Positions 17,891-27,044 of a stretch of DNA of 64,000 nt are shown here, in pieces. Source of the stretch: Phaeodactylibacter luteus (GTDB lineage: Bacteria; Bacteroidota; Bacteroidia; Chitinophagales; Saprospiraceae); the NCBI RefSeq assembly GCF_007993045.1, contig NZ_VOOR01000022.1:1-64000 (forward strand), given 5' to 3'. Each line of letters opens with the position of its first letter. The first letter of the stretch is position 1. Both the position numbers and the translations under genes were made by a program. The notes beneath the pieces are model-generated. The model was given only the letters and a program-made list of their open reading frames with translations. It ran no database searches and was not told the origin of the DNA.

Positions 17891-18817
17891 ATGACACACC
17901 GCTTAAGTTTAAGCCTGCTCCTAATGGCTGCGATTTTCCTACTGCCATCCTGCGTGAGCAAAAAGGAATTCATAGCTCTGCAAACCGAGCTCGATGCTGC
18001 CAATAAAGACTTGGGGCGGATGGGGGAAAGCCTCAATGACTATATGAACCGCCTTTCTGCCTGCGAAGATGAAAAACGGCAGCTGCGCAGCCGGGTGCAA
18101 TCTGCAGAGAGCAGCCTACAAATCCGTGAAGAACAGGTCAACGACCTGAAAGACCTCATAGCTGACCTGCGCACGCAGCGCGATGCACAGCTCAATCAGG
18201 TAGACGACCTCACCACCCTTTCCCAGTCTGCCAGCGACAACATCAAGGAGACCCTTTCTCAACTTCAGAACAAGGATAAGTACATCCAAATGCTGCAGGC
18301 GGCCAAGACCCGGGCCGACTCTATCAACCTCGCCTTGGCCGTCAATCTCAAAGGGGTGCTGAGCGATGGGATAGAAGATGAGGACGTGGAGGTCAAAGTG
18401 GACAAGACCGTCGTTTTTGTCAATCTTTCTGACAAGATGCTGTACAAGAGCGGCAGCGCAGAAATCACTTCCCGTGCAGATGAGGTGTTGGGCAAAATCG
18501 CCAAGATCATCAAATCGCGCCCGGGCCTGGAAGTCATGGTGGAAGGCTACACCGATAATCAGCCCATCAACACGGCTTGCATCAAAGACAACTGGGACCT
18601 CAGTGTGAAGCGGGCAACCTCGGTGGTACGGGCCTTGCAGGTCAATCATAATATCGACCCCAACCGCCTGATCGCAGCAGGGCGTGGCGAGTACAACACC
18701 CTGGCCGATAATGCCACTGCAGAAGGGCGCGCGATGAACCGCCGCACCCGCATCATCATCCTGCCTAAGCTGGATCAGTTCTACGACTTGCTCAACCCGA
18801 ACAACGTACCGGAATAG
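17891..18817 (+). CDS. OmpA-family peptidoglycan-binding lipoprotein with coiled coil
   Basis: The 308-residue protein has a lipobox FLLPSC (Cys21). Residues 24-150 form a long heptad-like coiled coil (EIALQTELDAAN pattern, many Glu/Gln/Arg). Residues 180-300 are an OmpA C-terminal domain with MLYKSGSAEITSRADE, VEGYTDNQPI, and NRRTRIIILPK, which binds diaminopimelate of peptidoglycan. It probably tethers the outer membrane to the wall. Residue 1 is the only Met before the signal. A strong promoter sits immediately upstream. The coiled-coil plus OmpA layout is common in this phylum. Confidence 0.9.
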   Translation: MTHRLSLSLLLMAAIFLLPSCVSKKEFIALQTELDAANKDLGRMGESLNDYMNRLSACEDEKRQLRSRVQSAESSLQIREEQVNDLKDLIADLRTQRDAQLNQVDDLTTLSQSASDNIKETLSQLQNKDKYIQMLQAAKTRADSINLALAVNLKGVLSDGIEDEDVEVKVDKTVVFVNLSDKMLYKSGSAEITSRADEVLGKIAKIIKSRPGLEVMVEGYTDNQPINTACIKDNWDLSVKRATSVVRALQVNHNIDPNRLIAAGRGEYNTLADNATAEGRAMNRRTRIIILPKLDQFYDLLNPNNVPE

Positions 18818-18860
18818 GAGCCGCGTGATGGGTGTTACAGAACAAAGCCTACAGAGCCTT

Positions 18861-18868
18861 TAGCTTTG
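18861..18868 (+). promoter_or_regulatory. Predicted -7 box of the rhodanese lipoprotein gene
   Basis: TAGCTTTG at 18861-18868 matches TAnnTTTG and lies 18 bases before the ATG at 18887. No clear TTG is seen upstream. Confidence 0.45.
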
Positions 18869-18886
18869 TACAAAAACCGTAAACAC

Positions 18887-19276
18887 ATGAAAAAGCTATT
18901 GTTTTTCCTCTTGCTGTCTGTCAGCGCGCTTACTTCCTGCCAAAGCCAGCCGGCCCCGGGCCAGTCTGATGGCACTGCTGTACTAGAGGCAGAGGCTTAC
19001 AAAGCCAAGATGGCTGCATTGGGGGAGGTGCAGCTGCTCGATGTGCGCACTCCCGAGGAGTACGGCGCTGGCCATATTGAGGGGGCTACACTTATCAATT
19101 TTTTCGATGCTGATTTTGTGGAGCGCACAGCAGCTGCTTTTGACAAAGAAAAGCCCCTGATGCTCTACTGCCGTTCGGGCAACCGCAGTGCCAAAGCCAC
19201 CGCAAAACTAAAGGCAGCGGGATTTAAAGAGATCATCGACCTCAAGGGCGGGTACAACGCTTGGCCCAAGCAGTAG
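18887..19276 (+). CDS. Rhodanese-domain lipoprotein
   Basis: The 129-residue protein has a lipobox ALTSC (Cys18). A single rhodanese domain follows: LLDVRTPEEYGAGHIEGA, then the active-site loop YCRSGNRSAKA with the sulfur-carrying Cys, and LKGGYNAWPKQ. It would carry sulfane sulfur or act as a thiol switch in the periplasm. ATG 18887 is chosen for the signal peptide and the -7 box upstream. A good terminator follows at 19297, so it is a single-gene unit. Confidence 0.88.
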   Translation: MKKLLFFLLLSVSALTSCQSQPAPGQSDGTAVLEAEAYKAKMAALGEVQLLDVRTPEEYGAGHIEGATLINFFDADFVERTAAAFDKEKPLMLYCRSGNRSAKATAKLKAAGFKEIIDLKGGYNAWPKQ

Positions 19277-19296
19277 GCAATGAGCTTTGCTGCATA

Positions 19297-19332
19297 AAAG
19301 GTGCTTCGGGCAGGTCCTGGAGCACCTTTTTT
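19297..19332 (+). terminator. Rho-independent terminator after the rhodanese gene
   Basis: Stem AAAGGTGCT at 19297-19305 pairs with AGCACCTTT at 19321-19329, followed by a T-run through 19332. It also excludes the GTG at 19301 as a start for crtI, because that codon lies in the stem. Confidence 0.85.
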
Positions 19333-19394
19333 GTTGATAGGCAGCCGGCTTGAACTCAGTCAACATAATGTCAAAATTCTTAAACAAAAGATAA

Positions 19395-19437
19395 AAGGCG
19401 CTGTTTCTTCCTTGTTTCAACAAAACGGAAGCGCCTT
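19395..19437 (+). promoter_or_regulatory. Stem-loop covering the predicted crtI start codon
   Basis: AAGGCGCT at 19395-19402 pairs with AGCGCCTT at 19430-19437; GTTT/AAAC extends the stem, and an inner hairpin TTGTT-tc-AACAA fills the loop. The predicted TTG start is at 19436-19438, so its first two bases are in the 3' arm. This could limit translation of the carotenoid operon. Confidence 0.45.
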
Positions 19438-20911
19438 GTCTAAGAAAGTTATCGTTATAGGCTCCGGCTTTGCCGGTCTCTCTGCTGCCAGCCACCTTGC
19501 CCAGAAAGGGTATGAGGTCACTATACTCGAAAAGAACAGCATCCCTGGCGGCCGGGCCCGCAAGTTCGAGCACGAAGGGTTTATGTTCGATATGGGGCCA
19601 AGCTGGTATTGGATGCCCGATGTTTTCGAGCAGTACTTCGCGCAGTTTGGCAAAAAGCCTTCGGACTATTATGAGCTCAAGCGGTTAGACCCTTCCTATG
19701 CTGTTGTTTTTGGCGAAGGGGATACCATGGAGGTCCCTGCGGATATGCAGAAGCTGGAAGCCATGTTCGAGCGTTATGAGCCGGGCAGCAGCGCCAAGCT
19801 GCGTCAATTCCTGAAAGAGGCACAGTACAAATATGAGGTGGGGATGAACGAGTTTGTCCAGAAACCTGCCCACTCTATCATGGAGTTTGCCGATGTACGC
19901 ATCCTGATGAGCCTCTTCCGCCTGCAGATGTTCACTTCGATTTCTCGCCATATCCGCAAGCTGTTCAAGCATGAGCAGCTCATACAGCTGCTTGAATTCC
20001 CTGTGCTCTTCCTCGGCGCAACACCGGAAAACACCCCTGCCCTCTACAGTATGATGAATTATGCCGACATGGCCCTCGGCACTTGGTACCCTATGGGTGG
20101 TATGCACAAAATAGTGGAAGGCATGGTCAGCCTAGCCAAAGAGCTGGGCGTAGAAATCCGGCTCAATGAGGAGGTACAGCAAATTTATGTGCCCAACGGG
20201 CATGCTACCAAAGTCATCACACAGCATGGGGAATATGCCGCTGATATCGTAGTTGGCGGGGCAGACTACCACCACGTAGAGCAGCGCCTGCTGCAGCCCG
20301 AGCACCGTATGTACTCCGAGCAATACTGGGACAAACGCACGATGGCGCCTTCTTCTTTGTTGTTCTATTTAGGGGTGGACAAAAAAATTGAGGGCTTGCA
20401 CCACCACAACCTTTATTTTGACGCAGATTTCAAGAAGCACGCTGTAGAGATCTACGACAACCCCAAGTGGCCGTCCGATCCTCTTTTTTACGTATGCGCC
20501 CCTTCTGTAACCGACCCGAGCGTGGCACCTGAAGGCATGGAAAACCTTTTCATCCTCATTCCGCTGGCCCCCGGGCTGGAAGATACCGAGGCAAAGCGGG
20601 AGGAGTATTTTAATGTCGTAATGAGCCGCTTAGAAAATCTGACTGGCCAAAATATACGTAACCATATCGTCTACAAACGTGGTTTCGCCCACCGGGATTT
20701 CGAGCAGGACTACCACGCTTACAAGGGCAATGCCTACGGGCTGGCGAATACGCTGCTGCAGACGGCATTCTTGAAGCCCAAGCTAAAAAGCAAAAAGGTG
20801 AGCAACCTTTACTATACTGGGCAGCTCACTACGCCTGGGCCTGGCGTGCCCCCTTCCCTAATCTCAGGTGGGGTGGTCGCCAATGAAATATTTAAAGCGA
20901 TGAAACCTTAA
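19436..20911 (+). CDS. crtI: Phytoene desaturase
   Basis: The 491-residue protein matches the CrtI length. It is an FAD-dependent desaturase that converts phytoene to lycopene. The N-terminal dinucleotide motif is VIVIGSGFAGLSAASHLA, followed by GGRARKFEHEGFMFDMGPSW. The C-terminal CrtI signature is YYTGQLTTPGPGVPPS and SGGVVANEI. The start is a TTG giving M-S-K-K-V, which fits the family N-terminus. No ATG exists in frame nearby, and the GTG at 19301 lies inside a terminator. It is the first gene of crtI-crtB-crtYcd. Confidence 0.92.
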   Translation: MSKKVIVIGSGFAGLSAASHLAQKGYEVTILEKNSIPGGRARKFEHEGFMFDMGPSWYWMPDVFEQYFAQFGKKPSDYYELKRLDPSYAVVFGEGDTMEVPADMQKLEAMFERYEPGSSAKLRQFLKEAQYKYEVGMNEFVQKPAHSIMEFADVRILMSLFRLQMFTSISRHIRKLFKHEQLIQLLEFPVLFLGATPENTPALYSMMNYADMALGTWYPMGGMHKIVEGMVSLAKELGVEIRLNEEVQQIYVPNGHATKVITQHGEYAADIVVGGADYHHVEQRLLQPEHRMYSEQYWDKRTMAPSSLLFYLGVDKKIEGLHHHNLYFDADFKKHAVEIYDNPKWPSDPLFYVCAPSVTDPSVAPEGMENLFILIPLAPGLEDTEAKREEYFNVVMSRLENLTGQNIRNHIVYKRGFAHRDFEQDYHAYKGNAYGLANTLLQTAFLKPKLKSKKVSNLYYTGQLTTPGPGVPPSLISGGVVANEIFKAMKP

Positions 20912-21003
20912 CAGCGGTGCACGCAGCCGCCTATCCTGCCCGCTGGCAATTGGGCAGGGCAGCGCGGGGCGACACCACAACAGCTGTTGCAACTGATAAT
21001 GCT

Positions 21004-21840
21004 ATGATGGAACTGTATAACGAGGTCTGCCAGGAGTGCAGCAGGCACATCACCAAACGCTACAGCACTTCCTTTTCTATGGGGATCAGCGTATTTGATA
21101 AGCGCTTCCGCGCCCCTATCTACGCCGTATATGGCTTTGTGCGTTTCGCGGATGAGATTGTCGATACTTTCCATGACCACCCCAAACAGCAGCTGTTGGA
21201 ACGGTTCCGGGAGGATACCTACCGGGCCATTTCCGAACGCATCAGCCTCAACCCGGTACTGCACGCTTTCCAAGAGACGGTACACCACTATCAAATCGAG
21301 CGGGAGCTGATCGATGCTTTTCTGGACAGCATGGAAATGGACCTCCACTTCGACCGCTATCACGATAGCCTCTACAAGCAGTACATCTATGGCTCTGCCG
21401 AAGTCGTAGGGCTCATGTGCCTGCGCGTTTTCTGTGAAGGGGACAATGAAATGTACGAGCGCCTGAAAGCTCCGGCCTGTAGCTTGGGCTCTGCTTTCCA
21501 GAAAATCAATTTCCTGAGGGATATGAAAAGCGACTTTGATGAAAGGGGCCGGGTTTACTTCCCCGGTGTCGATTTCAACCGCTTTTCAAATGAAGATAAA
21601 ATAGCGATCGAAGCGGACATCAAAAAAGATTTCGACGACGCTTACTTAGGCATTATTCAGTTGCCGCAGGGTGCCCGGTTTGGGGTTTACCTGGCTTACA
21701 TTTATTATATCAACCTGTTCAAAAAGATACGGTCTGCACCAGCCGACCGGGTTACACAGGAGCGTATCCGAGTGCCCAACCGTAGGAAAGCGGTGCTGCT
21801 GTTCAGTTCTGCTCTGCGCAACAGCCTGAACCTGCTCTAA
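21004..21840 (+). CDS. crtB: Phytoene synthase
   Basis: The 278-residue protein condenses two geranylgeranyl diphosphates to phytoene. The two Asp-rich Mg-binding motifs are present: FADEIVDTFHD near residue 46, and RDMKSDFDERGRVYFP near residue 175. The GSAFQKINFLRD segment is typical of squalene/phytoene synthases. ATG 21004 (or the adjacent 21007) is chosen because family alignments begin there; an open frame upstream to 20917 has low-complexity sequence. It lies 92 bp after crtI. Confidence 0.93.
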   Translation: MMELYNEVCQECSRHITKRYSTSFSMGISVFDKRFRAPIYAVYGFVRFADEIVDTFHDHPKQQLLERFREDTYRAISERISLNPVLHAFQETVHHYQIERELIDAFLDSMEMDLHFDRYHDSLYKQYIYGSAEVVGLMCLRVFCEGDNEMYERLKAPACSLGSAFQKINFLRDMKSDFDERGRVYFPGVDFNRFSNEDKIAIEADIKKDFDDAYLGIIQLPQGARFGVYLAYIYYINLFKKIRSAPADRVTQERIRVPNRRKAVLLFSSALRNSLNLL

Positions 21841-21921
21841 AGCGATAAGCCCCGAAATACAGCTGATAATCAGCCGATAGCAGCCTGCAAACAGGAGCTG
21901 CTATTCAATACCGTATAGCCT

Positions 21922-22767
21922 ATGCCTGCTAACGCGCTAACCTACAAACGCTCTTTTTCCCGGGCTTCCCGCTTGGCGGCAGCCCTTTTGCCGGTCTTGT
22001 TGGTAGGCGCTCAGTGGCTTACCGATGTGGTCCTGCCCGGCAACCTGCTTTTTGAGGTGCCTGTGGTGCAGCAGTATGAGTGGCTAGAGCGCCGCTGGGC
22101 TTACTTTTATCTTCATATTCTTACTTTTCTGCCGGTATTACTGTTGAGCTTCGACCGCAACGTACACTACTACAAAAAATGGGGCGCCCTTTTCCCCGCA
22201 ATTATTGTGGTAGCGGCAATTTTTATTGGCTGGGATGTCTTTTTCACCGCACAGGGGGTATGGGGCTTCAACGAGCGCTACCTTGCAGGCTGGCACCTGC
22301 TCGGGCTGCCGGTTGAAGAATGGCTGTTCTTTTTCACGGTACCTTTTGCCTGCGCTTTCATCTATGAATGCCTCAATTTCTATGTCAAGCCAGACTTACT
22401 GGGGCGGGCCGAGAAGGTGTTGACTCCAATGATGGGCTTTGGCTTTTTCCTAGTCGGGCTGTTGCATTGGGGGCAGCTGTACACCAGCACTACCTTTCTG
22501 CTCACCGGAGGTTTTACCCTCTACCACTGGCGCTTTTTGGATGTGCCCTACCGCAGCCGTTTTTATTTATCTTACCTCGTAGCGCTAATCCCCTTCCTCA
22601 TTGTCAATGGAGTACTTACCGGCGGATATACCGAGCAGCCCGTCGTGGTATACAACCCAGAAGAGTACCTGGGCATACGCATTACCTCTGTGCCCCTGGA
22701 TGACGCCGTCTATGGCTTCCTGATGATGTTTGGTGTCATCACCCTATTCGAAAAGTGGCGGGCCTAA
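21922..22767 (+). CDS. Lycopene beta-cyclase, fused CrtYc-CrtYd type
   Basis: The 281-residue integral membrane protein has about seven helices. It is the single-chain form of the heterodimeric CrtYc/CrtYd (CarRA) cyclase, not the FAD-type CrtY. The first half has WDVFFTAQGVWGFN and GLPVEEWLFFF, the P-x-E-E motif needed for catalysis. The second half repeats the plan and has VPLDDAVYGFLMM. It cyclises lycopene ends to beta-ionone rings. It ends by overlapping the stop of the convergent cyclase gene (22764-22767). No hydroxylase or ketolase is beside it. Confidence 0.88.
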   Translation: MPANALTYKRSFSRASRLAAALLPVLLVGAQWLTDVVLPGNLLFEVPVVQQYEWLERRWAYFYLHILTFLPVLLLSFDRNVHYYKKWGALFPAIIVVAAIFIGWDVFFTAQGVWGFNERYLAGWHLLGLPVEEWLFFFTVPFACAFIYECLNFYVKPDLLGRAEKVLTPMMGFGFFLVGLLHWGQLYTSTTFLLTGGFTLYHWRFLDVPYRSRFYLSYLVALIPFLIVNGVLTGGYTEQPVVVYNPEEYLGIRITSVPLDDAVYGFLMMFGVITLFEKWRA

Positions 22768-25700
22768 ACGTCCAGGGACTGCAGCCGTGTTTTGAACAAA
22801 TACTTAGGAGTAGAAGCATAAAGCTCCCGGTACCGCTGCGTTGCAGCTTCCCGGTAGGCAGTATCATTGGGGTGGAGCCGCCACAGCTCATAGTAAATTG
22901 CGGCTTCTTGGTCGGTACCTTCGGCCGTGCGCAGCAACTCCTGTAAAAGCCCGAATGCTTTTTCGTTCTGCCCCAAAGCCAATGCCTGGCGCGCCCGCAA
23001 AATCTGGGCTTCAAAAATAAGATCGGGGTTGCCCAGAGCCTCAGCGATCTGTGCCGCCTCCTCTACTACCGGCTCCAAGGCCTTCAAGTCGCCAATAGCC
23101 AGCAGGACCATCCCTTTCTCTGCCAGGCTAGCGCCCAACACAAGGCGGTTGTTGATGATGCGGGTGACCACAATAGCCCGGTCATAAAAATCTAGAGACC
23201 GATTGTAATCCTCAGTGAAATAGAAAACATCTCCCAGGGTGTTGAGCGCTTTGGCAATCCCTTTCTGGTAACCGAGCTCCTCGCACAGCATAAGGTTTTT
23301 CTGCAGGTATTCTATGGCTTTGGGAAAGTGCCCCTCTATGCTGTACAGCTCGCCGATGAGGCCCAGTGCAATAGCTGTGCCCTGTTTGTCACCAAGCTCT
23401 TCGCACAGCTCAAGGTCCTCCTGAAAATTTTCCATCGCGCGCAGGTAGTCGCCCTGCCGTTCGTACACGCTGCCGATACAGCCTATGGCAATAGAAGTCA
23501 GCTGCTTATTGCCCAATTCTTCACTTAGGGCAAGCCCTTTCTGGTAGCTCTCCAAGGCTTCATCATAGTCTCCTTTTTCAAAATAAACGATGCCGAGGTT
23601 GGTATAGAGGTTGGCCATGCCCTGCTTATCGTTGTACCTTTCGCTGATGCTCAGCTGTTCTCGTTGGCAGGCAATGCCGGCATCATAATTTCCTTGGTTC
23701 ATGTGGGTAAGGCCAAGGTTGGCAGCTACTTGGGCACTGCCTGTAGGGTCAGCCCCGCTCAAATCAATAGAGAGGCTGCGCTCAAAGTACCCCTTAGCTT
23801 CGTCATACTTCCCTTGGCGGAAAAAGACCTCCCCCAAACTGCCGTAGGCTTTGGCGATGCCCAGGCGGTCGTCTACCGATTCGAAAAGCCCGGCAGCTGT
23901 ATGCAGGTAGCTCAGCGCCTGCGAATAGCCGCCCTTGAGCATCAGAAGGCGCCCGAGGTGGTTGTTGGCCTGCCCGAGCAACAGGACATCCCTAGACTTT
24001 TTGGCCTGATCCAGAGCTTCTTCATACGCCTTTTGACAAGCTTCCCAATCTCCAATCAGCTCTAGCACCCTGCCTTTGCTGAGGTAGGCCTGTATCTGGT
24101 CTGCAGTCTCCCGGCGGTTGCCGAGTTTGGACAACAGCTTCTCGTAATAATCCAGCGCCTGTTGGTTCTGATAGTTGCTCCGGGCATAATCCGCGGCTTT
24201 CTGTAGGTACTCACAGGTTTTGTCATAAATATTGGCCTGCTCGTAATGAAAGGCCAGATCCGCATAGCGCTCCTCTATCTGATCGTGGTACAAGCGCTCT
24301 ATGGCTTCCGCGATGAGCCCATGCAATTGTTCCAAGCGGGTGCGCAATTGCATACCGTATACCGCTTCCCGCAACAAGGCATGGCGGAAGATATAGCGCA
24401 GCTCATTCATGGCATGCCAGATCTGCCCTTGCTCAGCCCGTTTGACTTGCTCCCGCAAAAGGGTGGGGGCATTGCTGTTGGTATGCGAAAAGCCTTCCTG
24501 TGTCTTCATGACCTCAGACAGGATAGGGATATCAAACTCCCTGCCAATGACCGCAGCAGCCTTGACCGTCTCCTTGACAAGGCTGGAAAGGCGATCGATA
24601 CGTGCCGTCAGAATGGCGTTAATGGAGTTGGAAAGCTTAATGTCTTTATCGTGTATCGTCCATTGGCCATCTTCTTTTTCCACCAATTCCCGTTCTGTAA
24701 AGTATTCGAGGATCTGTTCAAGGTAGAAAGGGTTGCTATTGGATGCCCGTAGGAGGAGCTCCATGAAATCTTGATGGATAGGGCCTCCAAGCCTGAGCTC
24801 AGCAAATTCTTTAACGGCTTCGGGCTGCAGGGTATTGAGATCAGTCTCTCTTACGGGCAGGCCGAGCTGCCGGATCTGTTCATCTGGCAGGAGCTGAGGC
24901 TTGGTCCCGTCGTCGAGATAGCGGGAGGTCATGATGAGGGCAAACGGAAAGCGGGGCATTTGCCGGGCAAACTCAGCGAGCAGCTCCCGGCTGTTCTCGT
25001 CCATCCAATGAGCGTCTTCTATTTCCAGCACCACCGGCCGGATGATCGATTCTGCCACTATCAGATTGATGATGGCCGAGATGGTGTTCTGGTATCGCCC
25101 TTTTGCGTCAAGCAGATCCCAAATAGAATCCTTGAGGTTGAGCCCAATCAGAGCCGCGAGCACCGTTTTAGTCCGCACAAGCTCCCGTTGAGCATTGCGC
25201 GCTTCCACCCGCTTGGCCCGGCTGAGGTCATCCAGCAGCTGAGCATAACGCGATTCGAAATTTTCAATATTGGAAAGGGAAGAGCTTTCGGGCGACTGCC
25301 CAAAGTAATTCCTGAGGAAATAGAGAAAAGGATTAAAAGGCTTGCGAAGTATCTGATCAGCTTGGCAGGTATGCCATTGCAGCAGATCCTGACTAAGCAG
25401 CACTTGCCGTAGCTCGTGCAGCAGGCGGCTTTTCCCCACGCCAGCTTCCCCGTAAACGTAGGCGACGCCGGCCGGCTCCTCCTCGAACAGCGGCTTGATG
25501 AACTCTAGCAGGTAGTTGAACTCATGCTGCCGCCCTACCATTTTGCTGACATAGGCCGGGCGGGCTTCATAGTTGCGCCCCATGAGCTTGTAGGTCGGCA
25601 CTTTGCCTTTGATGCCCTTGTAGTGGATGTCGCCACGGTGCTGAAAGAGGAAATGCTGGTTTTTCTGTATTTCGCTGTCCACAAGCACTTCGCCCCAGCC

Positions 25701-26789
25701 AGCGTAGGTCATAAGCCGGGCTGCAAGGTTGACCCGGTTGCCGACGGCTGCGTACTGGCAGCGCTCTTTCCCGCCTACAATACCCGTATAAGCCGTGCCC
25801 GTAGTGACCCCGATCCGGAACTCCAGCGGCGTCTCTGCCTGAAGCCGGCGGAGGTTCTCCTGCACACTGAAAATAAACTCCAGAGCGCGGTCATTGTTGT
25901 TCTCAAAGGAAACAGGAGCGCCGAAGAAACCAACCATCACCCCGCCTTTGTCCCCAAAATCTACCTCTTTGAAATAGCCGGAAAAATTGTGCATATCCTC
26001 CAGCACAACAGTAGCGAACTGATCGAGCAGCGCATGAGTCGCCACCCCCCGGAAGGACAGAAAGATAGAAACGACCGTCCGGAACTCCCCTTCTTGTTGG
26101 TATTGGGCAACCGCCTCCGGCAAAAACTGGCAGGCGGCTTCTTTTTGGATTTCCGGCAGCTGTACCGGCTGAGGTGCAGTGGCGCTTCCTTCTGGCAGCA
26201 GCCCCCATACTTTGTAATAGCCCGGCTCTAGTTTGCGCAGGTAAAACCCTTCTTCTTTGATGAGCTTGCAAAAGGCTTCATCAATGACAATATCCTGGTC
26301 TTCGGCCTTGGTCTGGCACTGAGCGCAGCCGTCGATAGGCAGCCCCCGGAAATAAAAAGACTTGCGGGAGCCAGCACCGACAACCCCCCATTCCACTGTG
26401 CCAAATGAAAGCCCGAATTTGATACCGATCGTAAAGTCGCCAAAGCGGAATGCACGCTTACTGAATAAATGCCTCGCCAATAGGGCTACCTGCACAATGT
26501 CCCGCCCGTTCTCGGCACTCTGCCCTGAAGGGAATATGGCGGTAAAGGCATCGCCGGCGAAGTAAGGGATGAAGCCGCCCCGGGCATAGACCAAGCTGAC
26601 AAGAGGCTCGAAAATTTCATTCAGGACGTTGGTAAGCTGCTCTGCCCCACGGCTACCTTGCCGCATCAGGGCTTCGGTCAGGGGCGTAAAGCCGGATAGG
26701 TCGACAAACAGGGTATAAGCTTGTAGCTGCCCTTTGGATTTGCCGCCAAGGTGCTGCTCCTGAATGAAATGTGGGATGAGGTTTTTCAC
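22764..26789 (-). CDS. sAC-like protein: two class III cyclase domains, AAA ATPase, TPR array
   Basis: The 1341-residue protein has the layout of animal soluble adenylyl cyclase. Domain 1 (1-200): FVDLSGFT with metal Asp30 and YFAGDAFTAIFP with Asp80. Domain 2 (about 235-410): the first metal Asp is absent (SIFLSFRG), but FGDKGGVMVGFFGAP and VGNRVNLAARLM are present, so it supplies complementary active-site residues, as C2 does in sAC. P-loop ATPase (about 430-850): YGEAGVGKSRLLHEL and Walker B VVLEIEDAHWM. TPR repeats fill about 870-1310. It probably makes cAMP under signal control; the ligand is unknown. Single gene. Confidence 0.85.
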   Translation of the reverse strand: MKNLIPHFIQEQHLGGKSKGQLQAYTLFVDLSGFTPLTEALMRQGSRGAEQLTNVLNEIFEPLVSLVYARGGFIPYFAGDAFTAIFPSGQSAENGRDIVQVALLARHLFSKRAFRFGDFTIGIKFGLSFGTVEWGVVGAGSRKSFYFRGLPIDGCAQCQTKAEDQDIVIDEAFCKLIKEEGFYLRKLEPGYYKVWGLLPEGSATAPQPVQLPEIQKEAACQFLPEAVAQYQQEGEFRTVVSIFLSFRGVATHALLDQFATVVLEDMHNFSGYFKEVDFGDKGGVMVGFFGAPVSFENNNDRALEFIFSVQENLRRLQAETPLEFRIGVTTGTAYTGIVGGKERCQYAAVGNRVNLAARLMTYAGWGEVLVDSEIQKNQHFLFQHRGDIHYKGIKGKVPTYKLMGRNYEARPAYVSKMVGRQHEFNYLLEFIKPLFEEEPAGVAYVYGEAGVGKSRLLHELRQVLLSQDLLQWHTCQADQILRKPFNPFLYFLRNYFGQSPESSSLSNIENFESRYAQLLDDLSRAKRVEARNAQRELVRTKTVLAALIGLNLKDSIWDLLDAKGRYQNTISAIINLIVAESIIRPVVLEIEDAHWMDENSRELLAEFARQMPRFPFALIMTSRYLDDGTKPQLLPDEQIRQLGLPVRETDLNTLQPEAVKEFAELRLGGPIHQDFMELLLRASNSNPFYLEQILEYFTERELVEKEDGQWTIHDKDIKLSNSINAILTARIDRLSSLVKETVKAAAVIGREFDIPILSEVMKTQEGFSHTNSNAPTLLREQVKRAEQGQIWHAMNELRYIFRHALLREAVYGMQLRTRLEQLHGLIAEAIERLYHDQIEERYADLAFHYEQANIYDKTCEYLQKAADYARSNYQNQQALDYYEKLLSKLGNRRETADQIQAYLSKGRVLELIGDWEACQKAYEEALDQAKKSRDVLLLGQANNHLGRLLMLKGGYSQALSYLHTAAGLFESVDDRLGIAKAYGSLGEVFFRQGKYDEAKGYFERSLSIDLSGADPTGSAQVAANLGLTHMNQGNYDAGIACQREQLSISERYNDKQGMANLYTNLGIVYFEKGDYDEALESYQKGLALSEELGNKQLTSIAIGCIGSVYERQGDYLRAMENFQEDLELCEELGDKQGTAIALGLIGELYSIEGHFPKAIEYLQKNLMLCEELGYQKGIAKALNTLGDVFYFTEDYNRSLDFYDRAIVVTRIINNRLVLGASLAEKGMVLLAIGDLKALEPVVEEAAQIAEALGNPDLIFEAQILRARQALALGQNEKAFGLLQELLRTAEGTDQEAAIYYELWRLHPNDTAYREAATQRYRELYASTPKYLFKTRLQSLDV

Positions 26790-26965
26790 AAATTAGCTTG
26801 CTGCTTCCTTTTGGGTTTGTTGGGCCGGGCGCCGGCAATAGGCCAGTATGACAAACATGCCGGCAAATTACGAATTTTAGGCAGGCAGACCAATTGAGCA
26901 CCGCTTATCCTCGGGGTATTGCATAAGAATATGCTGCTCCGGTAAAAGCTGTGGCCGGCCCTCGC

Positions 26966-26995
26966 TTGACGCTTGCCGCCCTTTTTGATATTTTG
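26966..26995 (+). promoter_or_regulatory. Weak predicted promoter of the universal stress protein gene
   Basis: TTG at 26966-26968 and TATTTTG at 26989-26995 are 20 bases apart. The -7 box is one base shorter than consensus, so this is a weak call. Confidence 0.35.
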
Positions 26996-27044
26996 TGGGA
27001 ACAGCAGGCCTTGTAAAAGGGCTGAACCACAAAAACACTGCTTC

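Noticed and set aside
19301-19435. GTG start at 19301 for crtI
   Set aside because: It lies in the stem of a rho-independent terminator, and the extra 45 residues do not belong to the CrtI family.
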